Positions 10,967 through 23,358 of a stretch of 64,000 bases of DNA are shown piece by piece. How positions within the stretch are numbered: position 1 is the stretch's first letter; each line of letters opens with the position of its first letter. Position numbers and translations under genes: made by a program. The notes under the pieces were generated by a model. It searched no databases and had not been told where the DNA came from. It worked only from the letters and a program-made list of their open reading frames with translations. Source of the stretch: Cylicocyclus nassatus (taxonomy: Eukaryota; Nematoda; Chromadorea; Rhabditida; Strongylidae); contig CATQJL010000305.1 in NCBI GenBank assembly GCA_958299035.1, positions 65,863,618-65,927,617 of the forward strand, in the 5' to 3' direction.

Positions 10967-13900
10967 AAGGCGAAGGACGAGCGATGGACAGGAGGAACGA
11001 CGTGAGAGAGGGGTATTGAGCTGCGTAGAGCTGTATCGGTGGACGCGTGAAGGTGGAGCAGTATCAAGACGCGCGAAGAATCGCAGCTGGGGATCGACAT
11101 CGTCCTATATTCACATATAGGAGCTTGGACCATAGCCGGGGAGACGGGATTCGGGTTCTTTTATGTAAGCTGGGGTTTTATAGTAAGTATTTCGTATTCT
11201 ATAGCTTTTGTATTTTTGTGTTTTCTAAGTAAAAGTTTAAGTTTGGGGTTAGATGGGAGTTTGGATTGGTACTAAGGGCCCTTTGATCCGTATCCTGTTA
11301 GTTTTTCTTTCACACCACTTCTTTTCTTCGCTCTACTGTAGTTTAGTTTTTTCCACAACCGGTATTAGTCTTATCCCCGTAGTTTAACCTCCTGTAGTCC
11401 ATAGTTTAGTTTAGTAGTTTAGTCCGTAGTACAAGATTGGCCCAATTGTGACCCGTAGTGACCTATATCCTCGGCGTAGTGCTACATGGGGCCGTAAGGT
11501 TAGTCTCTTTGGTGCAATAAGCGCACTTGGGCCCTTGAGGCTATGCTCCTTTAGTTCGCCCACCACCCCTAGTACAAAGCGGAGAGCAGCCGTGCTAGAA
11601 GGATAGGATTGCCGTGCAGGACGCTGGAAAGTACCATCAGCAGAACGATGACGAAAGACGGCAATTGGTACGAAGCACGGTTTTAAGCAGGATATGGTCC
11701 AAGTGCCCATGGGTCATCAGTGATGGCCTCTCCGTTCGCCGACAGGAGCCCTGAGCAGTTTCCAGACCGGCCTCCGACAGGATAACCTTTCCCGTACCTT
11801 GTTATACGCGCGCCACTTAGTGCCGCGAAGGCTCTTTAGTGACACTCTGTCGTTATATATGCTCTGTTTGCCTTACGTCCTTTGATTACCCCCACGGTTA
11901 CGTACTACGCTCTTTTTTGTTCTTCTTTGTGGTGGAGTAGGTTGGGCAAGTTGAGAGGGTCTAGTAGGGTTGTTCGTTGGCATGGGTAGTAGGCAGTGTG
12001 TTCTGTGTTTTTCTATTTATAATTATATCTATTTTCTTTAGGTTACCGATGGGTGTGAGTGTTGCCCCCTAGCGCGCCGCGCTTCGTTCAGGCATGGTCC
12101 ATCTTCGATGTCGTTGGTCACACGACGGATAGTATGACAGAGAGAGCCGTCGAATACAGGCGGAATTTCTTACCGTTTTCCATCCAGGTACCGAGCCTCT
12201 GTTTTCCTTCTTCTTTTGTTCTGATTTGTCTGGTGCCAGGCCGTTGTCGAGCTTTACGCTCTGTTTTCTCTAACAGGCCAGATGTTGTGTTTTTGCGGCG
12301 AAATGCCTTTCTTTCTGTAATTTTTATCCCGTATTTCCCCACTTTTTCTTCAGTTGGGCCTTGAAACTATTGTTGTTGAGCGCGCACTCTAGGCGGCGTG
12401 TACCCCACCTTCTTGTGCATATTAATCGACCATCAGATCTCTTGCGCTTTCTCCCTTCTTCCCTATGTTTTGTTCATTGTGTCCGGAGCAGTAAGCAACC
12501 ATAGCCCCTCTTGCGTTTTTGCAATTTTGGTGAACGCGACCGCGACCCAACTGCTCATTTCGCACAAACTTCGTCTCTTTTGGCCTCAGAGCGTCGGTTA
12601 AGTTAGTAGATTCTGCACTTTTCGCTAAGTATTCTATCCTTGGTGTATAGCGAACTTGTTCCATCTTTGCAGTTGCTATTGCCTACCGCATTGCAGCCTG
12701 TGTCTCCAGCCAAGTCAGTATTTTTGTTTTTCTTGCAACTTCGCGAGCCATGAGCTTATCACCATCCTTATGCTCATTGCAGTAACCTTCTGCATGCGCG
12801 TTTTCCTTTGTGCCATCCTGTATCCCTACAGTTGTGCCTGTAAGTGCTCCGCGTAGTTGTAATTTTTTTGTTTGATTCTTGGCTACCTGCAAGACTATCA
12901 CTCACTCGGCTTTGACTTAAACTCGGTTTATTTTACGCGCGTTCAGTACATTGTATGTGCGTCAGTATGATTCGCGCATTTTCGGATATCCCTTGTACGG
13001 CGCGTCAATCCTGGTATTTGTTATGTACATCCTGTAAACGCGCCTTTGGTAGTATACTACTTTTTGTTGGCGCGGTGTAGATTTTCTCCTCATCGCCTAT
13101 TCCATCTACAGGCTTCCTTTCGCGCGTGAGTACCTTTAGAGTATCGCGCCTTTGTTCCCGTTGTGCGCTCCATCTGCACTTTGATCTCATGCCAAGTTTA
13201 CTTGATTAGATCTTTGGCTAGTGAAGTACTCTATACTATCTATATTGGCATCGTCGTGTTTTTGAGTTGTATCGTCGTTCGACGAAATATTGCGCTTAGC
13301 GCGCCAACCGTGCTTCACAAATATGTTTTTCCCGCAGTAGCTTGGCTCAATCGTTGCGCTTAGGACTAGTGTGTCTTGTTTATTCACAGTTGTTGCCATC
13401 TTGTTCGTATGTTTAACTTGCCTGGCCAGCTAGTATAACTGCGACCAGTACTGTATTAGCAAGCGTGTCCCTTGAGTGCATTTCTTTTCTGGATTTAGAC
13501 TTACCTGACGTGCGACCCGTAGACACGTTTATACTACCTTGTCCGTGGACGCTTATGTCAGGGACCTGTAGCCATTAACATTGGCTGTGGTATACGCGCG
13601 GCTTTCGCCGTTGCTTTGTCGGATTTACCCTTTTTACTCGGTTCGCTTATACTCGGACTTACTTCTCGTCTGCATCACTGTTTTATTGTGTCATCGTTCC
13701 ATCTCCTAGACACTCTCGGTATGCAGCGTAACCCGATTTTGACGAATGTTGGAATAGTTCTGTAGGTAGCACCTGTTCCCGCACTCGCTGTAGTGCCTTC
13801 GTCGGCAGTTTGGCTCATATTCTAACATCTGATCACAGTTATACTCAGTTTGCGCATAGTGAACCCGCTTCTTCATCGACATGCGGTACATACTTAGCGT

Positions 13901-15490
13901 AACGCGTTAAATAGGTGGGCTGATGGAACGTCCAGAGGGAAGTCTTGCTGCGGAGCTTGGACGCGCCGTTAATCAGCCTAGAATACCTCGTGACGATGAT
14001 CTATTCTGAGGATGATGGGACCAACCCGGCGAGCCGGGAATAGGAATTTCGACGCGCGAGTCTGAAGACGACTTCTGGCAGGAGTTGATGGAGATTCGTG
14101 GACGAGTACATATGGCGAATTCACAAGACGCGCAGACGGACGCGCAACCGGGTGATACTGCGGACTCGAACGGTACTAGTAGGCAACACTAATTTTAAAT
14201 TTTGTTTTGAATTTTCCTTTTTTACAGTTTATACTCCTAAATTTACTAACGTTTTGCATCTGCGCGTCAGTCAATTTTCACACTGTAACATCCTTGTGAC
14301 TGTCGCGCCTCTAAAATTATATTTTTATACTTTGCCTACTTATCGTGTAAGATCTGCCGCTCTAGTTAACCCAGTAACTAACACCATCTGGCGCACTTGT
14401 GGAGCGCGTTAGCATCTATCGCGCCGTACGAAGCTCCGCATAACATCTTAGTCAATCGTCAGCTCCTTACTAGCCATACTTCCTATTATAGTAGCGCGTT
14501 AATATCATTTTAATTTTCCGCTAATTATTCTAACTTGTTTATCATTGCTACTCCGTCGAGCAGCCTAGCGGTATAGCCTACTTTAGGAAGTCGTAGCCGT
14601 CAGAGGACGCGCCGTCTCAATTGCCTAAGTCCCGACCATAGAGCCATTGCGAGCAGTCCACCAGGCTCCTGTAACATCTGCTCTATAGGCTGGGCCGTCT
14701 TTCCTTGAACAGACCCACAGTGCTGCACCTCCGGTTCCTTGAGTTGCGGGGTCGACCCCCTCGTCGAGGCATTTTGTCCTCGGCGGGAGGCTGAACCTTC
14801 GTCCAATTCGGTCCGGATGGGTGCTAGACGCACAAATTTGGGGGTGTTTCGGGAAAGACGTAGTACTTTTTGTCTGGAAGCCAACACCCTCTCAGTACAT
14901 TGTTTCATTTTGTGCCTTTTTATCGTAAATCAATTCAAAATTAAGAGATGGTGGAGGTTTCCTTTGTTTCAGGGTGTGCGTTCCAGGACGCGCGACATGT
15001 AGGTTCGCAGGTGGTAAGTTTTGTTTCGGGCATTACGCTCCTTCGAGGATGAACGTATGAGTGTATTTAGAGTGGTTAGATGTTGATGGTGCGAGGGACG
15101 TAGTGCGAGGTGGATGCGCACCAAGACCAGCGCTGGTCGAGATGGAGGGCGAGATGGGATGCTGGCGACGTTATGGGTCGGAACGTCTATCCTGAAACAC
15201 TGTAAATAGTCCAGTATCCATCGAAGTGTTTTTTAGCTATTGTTCATACTTATTTGGTAAGCGCCTTGAGCGCCTCGGTTTATTCTAGTAGTCACCCGCG
15301 CGTCAAAGCGCCTGTAGTTTTGTGTTTATTTTTGTGTTTTACCACGGGGCGGGTTATTGCCTGTTCCCTCGCTACCGATGCCGCATGTTTCTTTTTTTTC
15401 TATCATCGCCCAAATTTTTTAGGTTAACGCAGTTGCCCCAGGTCACGGTGCTATCACGTAACCACCTATTCGCAACGCCCTATGCCTTTC
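10967..15490 (+). other. Interior of LTR element without recognisable genes
   Basis: The sequence alternates CGCG-containing blocks with T-rich stretches. Short open frames on both strands carry no domain. Splice-like TGTAAGCTGG and AGTAAGTATT occur near 11163-11182. It reads as filler or structural RNA sequence of a non-autonomous (LARD-like) element. Confidence 0.55.
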
Positions 15491-15504
15491 GTTGTGGGGT
15501 GGAG
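15491..15504 (+). other. Polypurine tract
   Basis: GTTGTGGGGTGGAG lies directly before the TG of the 3' LTR, the expected place of the plus-strand primer, and sets the element's direction as +. Confidence 0.6.
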
Positions 15505-16292
15505 TGTCGCGGCTCGCGATCGACCGCTCCTCACAGCATGTGGCCGGGAGCACCGTGTTGCCGCGCGTCTCGGTCGTGAGCACGGTCGCCGCGGTTTACG
15601 GCGGCTACCTTGTTCGCTCCGAGCCCACACCATGTAGGCACGCCCCCAGCCACCGCTATAAATAGCGCGTACGCGCGCCAGTGCGGCCTCTCTCGCCTTG
15701 TCATCTTACTATTATCGTCGTGCCGCCTTTGTTGTTGATTGGTTGGGTTTCCACGATGTCGCCGTCGTGTCTATGCCTCGCGTGATCGGATGGACTGTTG
15801 ATGGATTGTTTGGATGTACGCGCGAGGATAGAATTCCAGAATGCTGAACGTCACGAAGCGCCTTGGTCGCGCAGGATTCGTTGGGAGCTTTGTTCGATGC
15901 TGTCGGTTAACATCACGGGGTCGGTGTTGCCGTGCCGTAGCTGCTGCCTTGGCGGCGCGCGGCCGGCCTGTGGGTAGCTCCCTTGGATGCCGGGAGAGTG
16001 TGTGAGTGTGCTAGTGTGTGAGTGTGAGTAAGATAGGGTCCCCATCGGTAGCCCGGGGTAGAGCTTAACTCTCCCCGTGGTAAGTATATTGTATTTGTTT
16101 ATATCGTGTATTTTTGTGTATATTTGTTTAGTAAATTTGTATATTTTCTATTGTTTCGAGTGTAGTGTAGGCGTAACGCGCCATTGTGAGCTGGCGCGCA
16201 CCCGCAGTGGCGGAAGTCCTTCGGGGACAGGAGCTGGACGCATGGCAGTCGAGCACTAGGTGAGGGGGCGCAGAGCCCACCGAGCCGCAACA
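15505..16292 (+). repeat. 3' LTR (full length)
   Basis: 788 bp, TG...CA. The first about 175 bp and last about 110 bp match the 5' LTR; the middle 503 bp is found only here. A TATAAATA at 15657-15664 marks the promoter. The middle includes CCCCGTGGTAAGTATATT near 16074, a good splice-donor match, so splicing within the LTR transcript is also possible. Confidence 0.88.
15657..15664 (+). promoter_or_regulatory. TATA box in 3' LTR
   Basis: TATAAATA in the same context as the 5' LTR copy. Confidence 0.65.
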
Positions 16293-16334
16293 GTTGCGCT
16301 ATTTCATACAATTTGAAGTCAAGCGAGTTCGGTC

Positions 16335-16505
16335 AGGTGACCAGGCGTTGCCTTATCCAATTCTGCCTGAATGGGCTCTTGCGCGGTCACGTGCCCACTC
16401 CGTGCATTATGGGCCTCGGCGCTTGCGTTTGATTGGATCACGATCTGTACGGGAACACTTACCCAAACGGGAGATTGATACATACCGCCCTGTAATGTCC
16501 CTTGT
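16335..16505 (+). repeat. Dispersed repeat R5, second copy
   Basis: It aligns to the reverse complement of 5740-5890: GCATTATGGGC, CGTACGGGAACACTTACC-like segment and GATACATA are shared in order. The + frame here reads LARSRAHSVHYG then SRSVREHLPKREIDTY. It is open for about 80 codons but unrecognised. The LTR element inserted just left of it. Confidence 0.5.
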
Positions 16506-16614
16506 GTGTTTAACGTGTGCGCGCATGATAAGCAGGTAGTGCAAACGTTCTTCCTTTGCATTTACTAGTTACTTCGCATGAAGAGTATTGTGCTTTTTGT
16601 TGTTGCAGTTTTAT

Positions 16615-17325
16615 TGATAACCAGTGCGTCACCTCTGCTTCGCATAGGCTCGCACTGGTCCTACTATCTGTATGCGGTACTCATTCTCGTAATAGTGACA
16701 CTGAAACTTACCGCGCTATGCACACTATCACTATTGACTTGTAAACAACTACTCATTCCTAAGACTTTTTCATGTGTGATCGGTAATTTCGCTTGGATGA
16801 AACTTTTCCCAAAAGAACAAATGCAGATTTGAATCGGTTTTTGGACTTTTCATGGCTTGGTTTTCGCCATAAGATACAATAATCACCATGGGCTACACCT
16901 CTGCGCAAAAATCCTCTCAAATGATCGAGTAAAATCTTGGCAAATTGAACATTTACGCAACCAATCCTTTTTGGCTCCGTTTTCGCAAAGTAATAAACTT
17001 TAGTCCAATTTTTTAGGCTAAAGTCCATGGCCTGCAGATTAACTTGTCAAACATATCAGTGACTTTGCAGAATGTTGTGCTAAAGGCTCAATTATACTAA
17101 CCAAAAGCCAAGTGGATCCGATTGACGCACATTTTTGAGGGATCCACACAACGGATCCGCTTGTGCTTTTGTATAGTGGACTCTCATGTTGGTAGCATGC
17201 GCTGTGCAAAATTTGGGCTCAGAACGTTGACTGGAACTCGCGCTATGAATTTCGTGACAGACAGACATTCAGACACACACACACACACAAAAAAACGTAA
17301 ACACCCTTAGCGCGTTATTATAGTA
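16615..17325 (-). repeat. Terminal-hairpin repeat family, copy 2
   Basis: Reverse orientation relative to copies 1 and 3. The hairpin CCAGTGCGTCACCTC ... GCTCGCACTGG is at 16621-16658, and the other end has CACGAAATTC (complement at 17248), a short (CA)n and AAACACCCTTAGCGCG. Confidence 0.65.
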
Positions 17326-17668
17326 GGATTCTCATCCTTAGTTCTCTTATAATAGTTTGAGAGGTGCTCCAAGTGGGCCCACGTAGGACACCTCCTTCCC
17401 CAGCCGTCCTGCCGCGCACGCCGCGCTCTTATTCCCTTGGACAGTCACCTGTGCTGATGGCACGGCGGGAGAAGCGGGGGGGGGGGGAACACATGATTCG
17501 ATACCATAATCAGTCAGAAGTGGGTAAATGCCGGGGCGTAACACTTCGCAAATTTTGGTTTTTTCAGCTGGATAATTCATTTTTTTCATTACAGCATAAT
17601 GGTAAATCACTTGCAAGGGAAACGACTCATGACCTGTTCCCCTACAAGTGATTTAACACTACGCTGTA
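17326..17668. other. Unassigned spacer
   Basis: Contains a G run at 17477-17487 and short frames on both strands; nothing recognised. Confidence 0.35.
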
Positions 17669-18172
17669 GTGGAAAAAATGAGTTACTCAAATGAGGAAAC
17701 CGAGGACTATCTACTTGACGTGTTTATCATCGATATCTGCTGTTTGAGAAACGTGATATTAAATCCTAACAGCCATTTTCAGACCTTCGCTTACCACGGA
17801 TGGTTGCCATATTTAAGGTATATCTTGCTAGATATGCTGCATGAGCTATCAATAAGTGCATCCTTTCATACACTGGCCGGTACAGTGAATAAAAAGCAAC
17901 TTTTTGACTCACTTGATTTGCCACTCTGTGAAGGAATCCAGGCTACCGCGGTTCTATGTATAGGCCAACTCTGGCCGAAAAAAAAAAACAGATTCGAAGA
18001 AGCCCATATGCATTACCACATTCTTGAATCTAAGATTTTTTGCGCAGTTGCAACATCAGGCTCAAATATTACACCTAAGTGCTTATGCATAAATGAAATG
18101 TACGCATTTTTTGCTCTCGAATGTATTGAGAGGCTAAGCATTTCAAAAACTGCTAGTTCACAGAATTCTTAA
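17669..18172 (+). CDS. Unassigned 167-codon ORF
   Basis: This is one of the longer open frames in the window outside recognised mobile elements. It begins MEKMSYSNEETEDYLLDVF, contains a hydrophobic stretch (WLPYLRYILLDML) and seven scattered cysteines, and ends ASSQNS before TAA. There is no signal peptide, no known domain and no second copy in the window. It could be an exon, a remnant of a decayed transposon protein, or chance. The 68-codon frame that follows at 18181 has no motif. No splice sites clearly favour either use. Confidence 0.25.
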   Translation: MEKMSYSNEETEDYLLDVFIIDICCLRNVILNPNSHFQTFAYHGWLPYLRYILLDMLHELSISASFHTLAGTVNKKQLFDSLDLPLCEGIQATAVLCIGQLWPKKKNRFEEAHMHYHILESKIFCAVATSGSNITPKCLCINEMYAFFALECIERLSISKTASSQNS

Positions 18173-18554
18173 GTACTTGTTTGACTGGAATGAAGATTCT
18201 ACTCTGGCAGTCGTCGGCTGTAGGGGCTCATCAAAAACTGACTGAATTTTTGCACTACGCTCGCTTTCGGAAAACCAAGCTTTTGCAACGGCGCTTGTTG
18301 AGTTCCCGTGTCAAAAAAGCAGCAACCCATCCGCGAGTTGAAGGGAAAAACATCTTAAGCGGCATCGAGAAATCGCCTCTCAGCTAAATTTTTGCGAGCG
18401 ATGTGCGGTGAGCAAAGTGGACTTCCGAGGACCGCCTACCCTCGGTGATTGCCTGACGAGGACGGAAAGATCACGCAGTCGAAGGAGCCAGTCACCACAA
18501 ACTTCATACATTGGTTTGAGATTGTGATGCTGATTCCTTCCTTTTCCGATGTGT

Positions 18555-18925
18555 GAGGCCTCGGGCAGAGTTCATGCGTTTGGTCGTCGCAATTCAATCG
18601 CTACAAGACAAGTGTGACAAGACGATAAACAAAAACAAAAAAAATTACCTAATTAGTTTCGTTCTACTCACTATACGGAAATTAGGCAAAGTATACGAGT
18701 TCATTGCATGCATGCAGTTGATTGCATTTTTTAACAAGGCAACTGTTGCGAATACATTGCATGCCGATCTTCATGTATTTCGGTTGTGATAGTTAGTTAC
18801 GATTAGTTGTGTTAGAAAACTATCACAACCGCAGAAGAAGAACGGCATGCAATGATGTTGTTGCAGTTGTCTCGTCGCGATCAATCGCGAGATCAAATCG
18901 CGTGAACTCTGCCCAGGTCTGAAGC
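18555..18925. repeat. Foldback repeat R6, copy 1
   Basis: Outer arms GGGCAGAGTTCATGCG and CGCGTGAACTCTGCCC are inverted. An inner pair TTCGGTTGTGATAGTTAG / AACTATCACAACCGCAG and CATTGCATGCCG / CGGCATGCAATG forms a hairpin. A related copy lies at 34850-35062. Confidence 0.7.
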
Positions 18926-19571
18926 CCTTCTATGAAAGAAGTTTGGACGTTCAGCTGAGGCGGAAACAGTAAACTAATGAGCGCAATAAAATCGATTGTT
19001 GCTCACTTTCTAGACTTAACGTGGAGCAATGGGAAGTACTGATATATTAGACTGAAAGAGTTCATTGTATAGTCTTGACACTTGCCAATGCTTCACATAA
19101 GATCTAGAAAGGCTCTAACGATTGATGTTGATTCCAGCCATTAGCTCAATTTTCGATCCTAGAAAATGCCCACAACTTTTTTCCGGAAGAGTTTCGCAGA
19201 TTGGAGAAGCTAATTTAAAGTTAGCTTTACAAACTCTCATTAATCGTGACGACGGAGTCGAGTCTTTGTGCTCGTAGGAGCATAAAATATTCTTACAGAA
19301 AGGCATCACCTAAACACTCAGCCTCAGTCACTTTCAGTGTGTAATTATTATCATACGTAAGCAGAAAAGTCATTCTAGTGCATAGAGATGAAAGCACGAA
19401 AATGCGATCGCCGGAAGTGCGTATTTGTCGTGCGGGGTCGTGACATCGTCACGATTCTTCAAATGCCCTTTATGCAGTTTGTGATGGTCGGCCACTTCGA
19501 CATCGCGACCTTTCCTTGTAAGCGCTACTCAGCTCTATTCATAAATGCCATTAACATCGCTCGAATAATAT
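18926..19571. other. Unassigned stretch
   Basis: No gene or repeat pair recognised. Confidence 0.35.
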
Positions 19572-20487
19572 TAGGTTGTCTCATAATTAATGCACGTTTT
19601 ATGAATTTCAACTTCTAATCAAGATAACTTTTTTCCCAAGCCATCGTTTTGAATGCAATAAAAATTGCTGCAAACAACAAACCTTTGACTACGGAACGCA
19701 TGCTTTTGTTGGATCGTAGCCACTTTAAGAAAGATTTTATAGCCTAAGAAATTCCCGAACATTTTTTTAGAAACCTATAATTTACGAGAGCTTAACTTTC
19801 GCTCAAATGTACTGGGATCGCGCGGACTTTGCTTATTAAATAGCCGATGGTTGGTTGTGCAAAGAAGTGAAGTTTGAATTTTACGGCAAATTTCTGTGAG
19901 AAAATTTTGCAAAAAAACTGGAAGTACCCATTTTTTCAGTATTTTGAAAGATCCAAAAAACTGCATTTTTGGGAATTTTTGAATTTTTTCTCTTCGAAAA
20001 CACAATGAAACGCTGCGTTTCTTCTAGCATTAGTTGTACTAGGTCTAGTCTACGCGTACGTAGCGAAATTTATGCAGTCGCTTTTTGCCTGAGATTTTTA
20101 TGCAGATTAGATGGGCCTCAGCGATCAGTCAAGTTTGGGACAAGATTTCTCAGCTCTGAGTTTCTAAAAAATCTCATACTGAGAAGCGTTTTGTAGCATA
20201 GAGCTTCGCGATCATTACGCATATTTTTTGAAGAGAATTTGTCTGCTTTTCATGTATTTAGAGCAAGAAGAGTGAAGGGAAAGAATTTCAAAATTTAATC
20301 ACTTGTCTTTGAAGGCATGGAACTTCGGCTTCAACAAAGATTTGCGAAAACGAAAGCACAACTTAGAAACTAGAGGAATCGGACTTTCTGATACTGTAAA
20401 GGGTTTTGAGGAAAAATGTTTTTTCTTTGAAAACCAGCTCCTTTAGAAAGAGGTTAGAAAAACGTGCATTAATTATGAGACAACCTA
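19572..20487. mobile_element. Mariner-like non-autonomous element with 30-bp TIRs
   Basis: The ends TTAGGTTGTCTCATAATTAA and TTAATTATGAGACAACCTAA are perfect inverted repeats over about 30 bp and carry TA at the edge. The interior (about 0.85 kb) has no transposase frame. Confidence 0.85.
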
Positions 20488-22119
20488 ATATTTGCGTCAT
20501 CAAAAAATTGATGCCGACAAAAAAGTCGCAACCACGGGAACCGCTTTAGAACCACAAAAGTCGAACTTTAACTACTCAATCTTCTGGTGATGTGTTCAGG
20601 GAGTACAACGCAAATTTGTGTGCATAACTTCAAAAAACTCCCAACTCTGGGAATCAGGGCCTTATTTTGAGCGTCTTCGTTTGAGAAATAAGTGATGCAC
20701 CTTCCATAAACATGGCTTACTCTAATCACTCGTTCAAAAACCAGATCGCTTAAAACTTCAAAACTGTAATATTCTTAATCTTTCTATAAATCTTGATTTG
20801 AAGAGGAGAAAAAAACAAGGGAACTTTCGTCAGATCCACTGCGCACATAATGTTTGCATGACAAGTACTTTGAATCCGATGCTGCAAAGAGTCTTTGCTA
20901 ATAAGCTGAGAACTTTGCAAGAATACGTCATGATGCTTGCTTACCGGCGCGTCTAATCAATGGCTGATGGCAAAGTTGTGGCTCATCTGCCCCAACGTGC
21001 CATAAGGCTAACCTTTACTTAGCTCCTTTCTTCATACTCATTGAAGTCATAGCAAAACTCAAGACTTTGAAAGTTGAATAGTTGCTTGAAAACTTCATAA
21101 ACTAGCGACTGTTAATGTGCTTTAACTTTCATGAATTTGAGAGCAATAAAATGCAGTACGATTTTCTTGAAAAAGCCTTAGCTTTTATGTGTGACCAATG
21201 TTTTATAATTCAGTGTGTAAATGTATGAAAAATTTGACCACGTGGAAAAATAATTGGAAGAAGAAGTGTCCCTTGCACCTGTTGCCAGCCTTTCAGTAAA
21301 GGCTTTTTTGAATTTTTCTAATTTTTGAAATCAGGATCGATGATATTTCAAACCATTTTATCCACAAAATGATGAACTATGTAATTCACTAGATGGATTT
21401 ATACCTATAACCAGTAGTGTATTTGTATGATCTGCTAATTGATTTCAACGCTGTAATTTTTGTGATAATTGAAATGAGTGAATGCGCCTTTTAACGAAAT
21501 TGCGTTATTATGGGGAATGTCAAGTGTCGATTTATATGCTGCTGTTTCTCTTCATAGTTTTCTTAAACGGAGTGACTCTATAATTGTGGCGCCTTACGTA
21601 GAGGTTTTTTGAATTTTGGTTTACTTTGGCCGTCCCTGAAGCGAGACGCGTGTGTTGGTAACTTTTCTGAAAAAACCTGGTTGCTATGTCCGCACCCTCT
21701 GAAAAACAACCCGCCTTCATCAGCGACCAACCTATACCATTCAATATATTGACTAACTGAGCGCTTTTGAGCTTCTCATTGTTGAATGGGAAATTATGAG
21801 CCTTTGAACAATTGTGGACATGTTTAGGTTTCGGCTAATTTGACAACCTATCTTGCTTTATTGCTACTTTGCTTGCACATAGCGGAAAGCGGGGGTGAGT
21901 TTGTACATTTTGATTTGAACAAAGTATTCTGAGCGAATTCCTATGTTGTCTTAATTGGTCAAACAAGTTCGGCCAAAATGACATTAAGTTTCAGCCATAC
22001 ATTACCAGTGTACCCGTGTTACACAAAATATCGATATTGAGCAATGGATAACTCTACGAATATCTCAAGCGACTCTTCGTTTCACTCAACGCTGCAGCTT
22101 CTAACATTTGAACTACAAT
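20488..22119. other. AT-rich stretch upstream of the receptor gene
   Basis: No coding sequence or clear repeat recognised. If the candidate first exon at 22120 is real, this would contain the promoter, but I can name no elements. Confidence 0.35.
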
Positions 22120-22243
22120 ATGAAGCACCAGTCTCTAACTTTGAGATTTTGCTTCATGGTGATACCTCTCTTTCATACGCTTTCGGATCTAGTCGGATTT
22201 AAATACGATGTCACTGCTGCTTTCCAACTCGATCCCACTTATC
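22120..22243 (+). CDS. Candidate signal-peptide exon of the L-domain gene (weak)
   Basis: ATG opens a frame MKHQSLTLR followed by the hydrophobic FCFMVIPLFHTL, shaped like a signal peptide. A TATC|GTAAAC at 22243/22244 would be a phase-1 donor, which is the phase needed by the exon at 23251. The receptor must enter the secretory pathway, so an exon of this kind is needed upstream. The donor is mediocre and other starts are possible. Confidence 0.25.
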
Positions 22244-22261
22244 GTAAACTGGATGCATACT

Positions 22262-22900
22262 AAGATGATTGCCGGGGCAGGCGGTCCGCCAACTCGCGCT
22301 TTTCTGCAGCGGTCAGCAAAATTTTGGGGCGTGGCCAAACCTTCAGCGAGCGGTACTTCCGTCTTCTGCCAGCGGGCAGCAACGCAAAATTTTTTTTCTA
22401 CAAGCGCTCGTCAAATAATCTCTTTCAGCGAGCGTGGTTCAAACTTCCAGCAGGCGCTCGGACTCTTTTTGCGCAGTTTCGGCCGTAAGCCGAGTAACAC
22501 TCTACATAGCAGAGGTGCATCGATGGTCCAATAACCCGAGTGTGAAGTATTTCTTTCAGCGAAAAATACCTACAAGCTGTGCGGTCCTTTACAAAGGAAC
22601 GTGCGGTCCTCAATAATTTTGCATTTTCACGCGTAAAGTTTCTCTCGAGAAAATACAAGATTATTGAGGGTCGCAATGCCACTGCGCTGCAACCAATCTA
22701 TGAAAAAGCGCAATTGTTCTTCGAAGATTTGTCCAAAATTCCGCCAAAATTCTTCCAAATATCTGCAAGCGACCGCAAGAAATCAGCGAACTATATTTCC
22801 GAAGCCCGCCCGCCCATAAATCGCATGGCCGCCTGCCATCGGCGATTATCTGAGTATGTGCGCTTCAGGCCTTGTCTCCAGCTGTCCACAAAGCCATCTG
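22262..22900 (+). repeat. Dispersed repeat R3, copy 1
   Basis: From about 22495 to 22860 it matches the reverse complement of 54090-54500: AGAGGTGCATCGATGG, AAATTCTTCCAAATATCTGC, ATGGCCGCCTGCC and GGCGATTATCTGAG are shared in order. The part before 22495 has GCGAGCG-rich repeats. Confidence 0.65.
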
Positions 22901-23250
22901 TGACTAGGTTTTCTGATTTGTGGTCGTCAAACTGAACGCTAAGGTGCAAAATGCGTCAACTCCAGATATCTTCATAAGGCACCGGAGTCGCCGCTAGAAG
23001 CAGGCAAGCGCCGGGAACCGCTTTTTTCGCAAAGGCGCGAAATTTTTACATCATCCGCTCAATGCACACGGTTAGGTCTGCTTATCCTCCGCGCCCTTTC
23101 CCGTAAACTCATTAGCCGTTCCCTTTCGACGTATCAACTCAACGTTTCACTCAAGCGCCTCAGCTCAGAGTTTGCAAATTGATAAAAACGATAATTGCGA
23201 TTGGGAAAGAACATTTAACGAATTTGCGTACAAGTTATATCTATTTACAG

Positions 23251-23358
23251 AAACAGAAAAAATTTGCGAGGGGAAAGTAGTCACTGTGGAAAATTACAAA
23301 GAATTTGTTGACTGCGTTGTTGTAAAAGGGAATCTTACTATCAGGAATTTTACTGCAG
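23251..23358 (+). CDS. Exon 1: L domain 1, first third
   Basis: It follows the acceptor ATTTACAG and ends at GCAG|GTAAGT, phase 1 at both ends. It encodes KICEGKVVTVENYKEF, VDCVVVKGNLTI and RNFTA: the conserved cysteine pair and the C-x-x-V-x-G-x-L pattern that opens an L domain. The sequons NLT and NFT are seen. Confidence 0.85.

Larger units (their letters stand above)
9967..16292 (+). mobile_element. Complete non-autonomous LTR retrotransposon
   Basis: The element is bounded by a 5-bp target duplication GTTGC (9962-9966 and 16293-16297). Its LTRs begin TGTCGCGG and end in CA (GTAACA / GCAACA). A TGG directly after the 5' LTR fits the start of a tRNA primer site, and a purine-rich GTTGTGGGGTGGAG precedes the 3' LTR. 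The about 5.25-kb interior has many small frames (none above about 105 codons) and no protease, reverse transcriptase, RNase H or integrase motif, so it must depend on another element's proteins. It is more GC- and CGCG-rich than its surroundings. The 5-bp duplication fits Ty3/gypsy or BEL/Pao integrases; which one cannot be told. The LTRs differ by roughly eight positions over about 284 shared bp, so insertion is not very old. Confidence 0.88.

Noticed and set aside
22208..22935. Several + frames of 60-118 codons
   Set aside because: They lie within dispersed repeat R3, whose second copy has no matching open frame.
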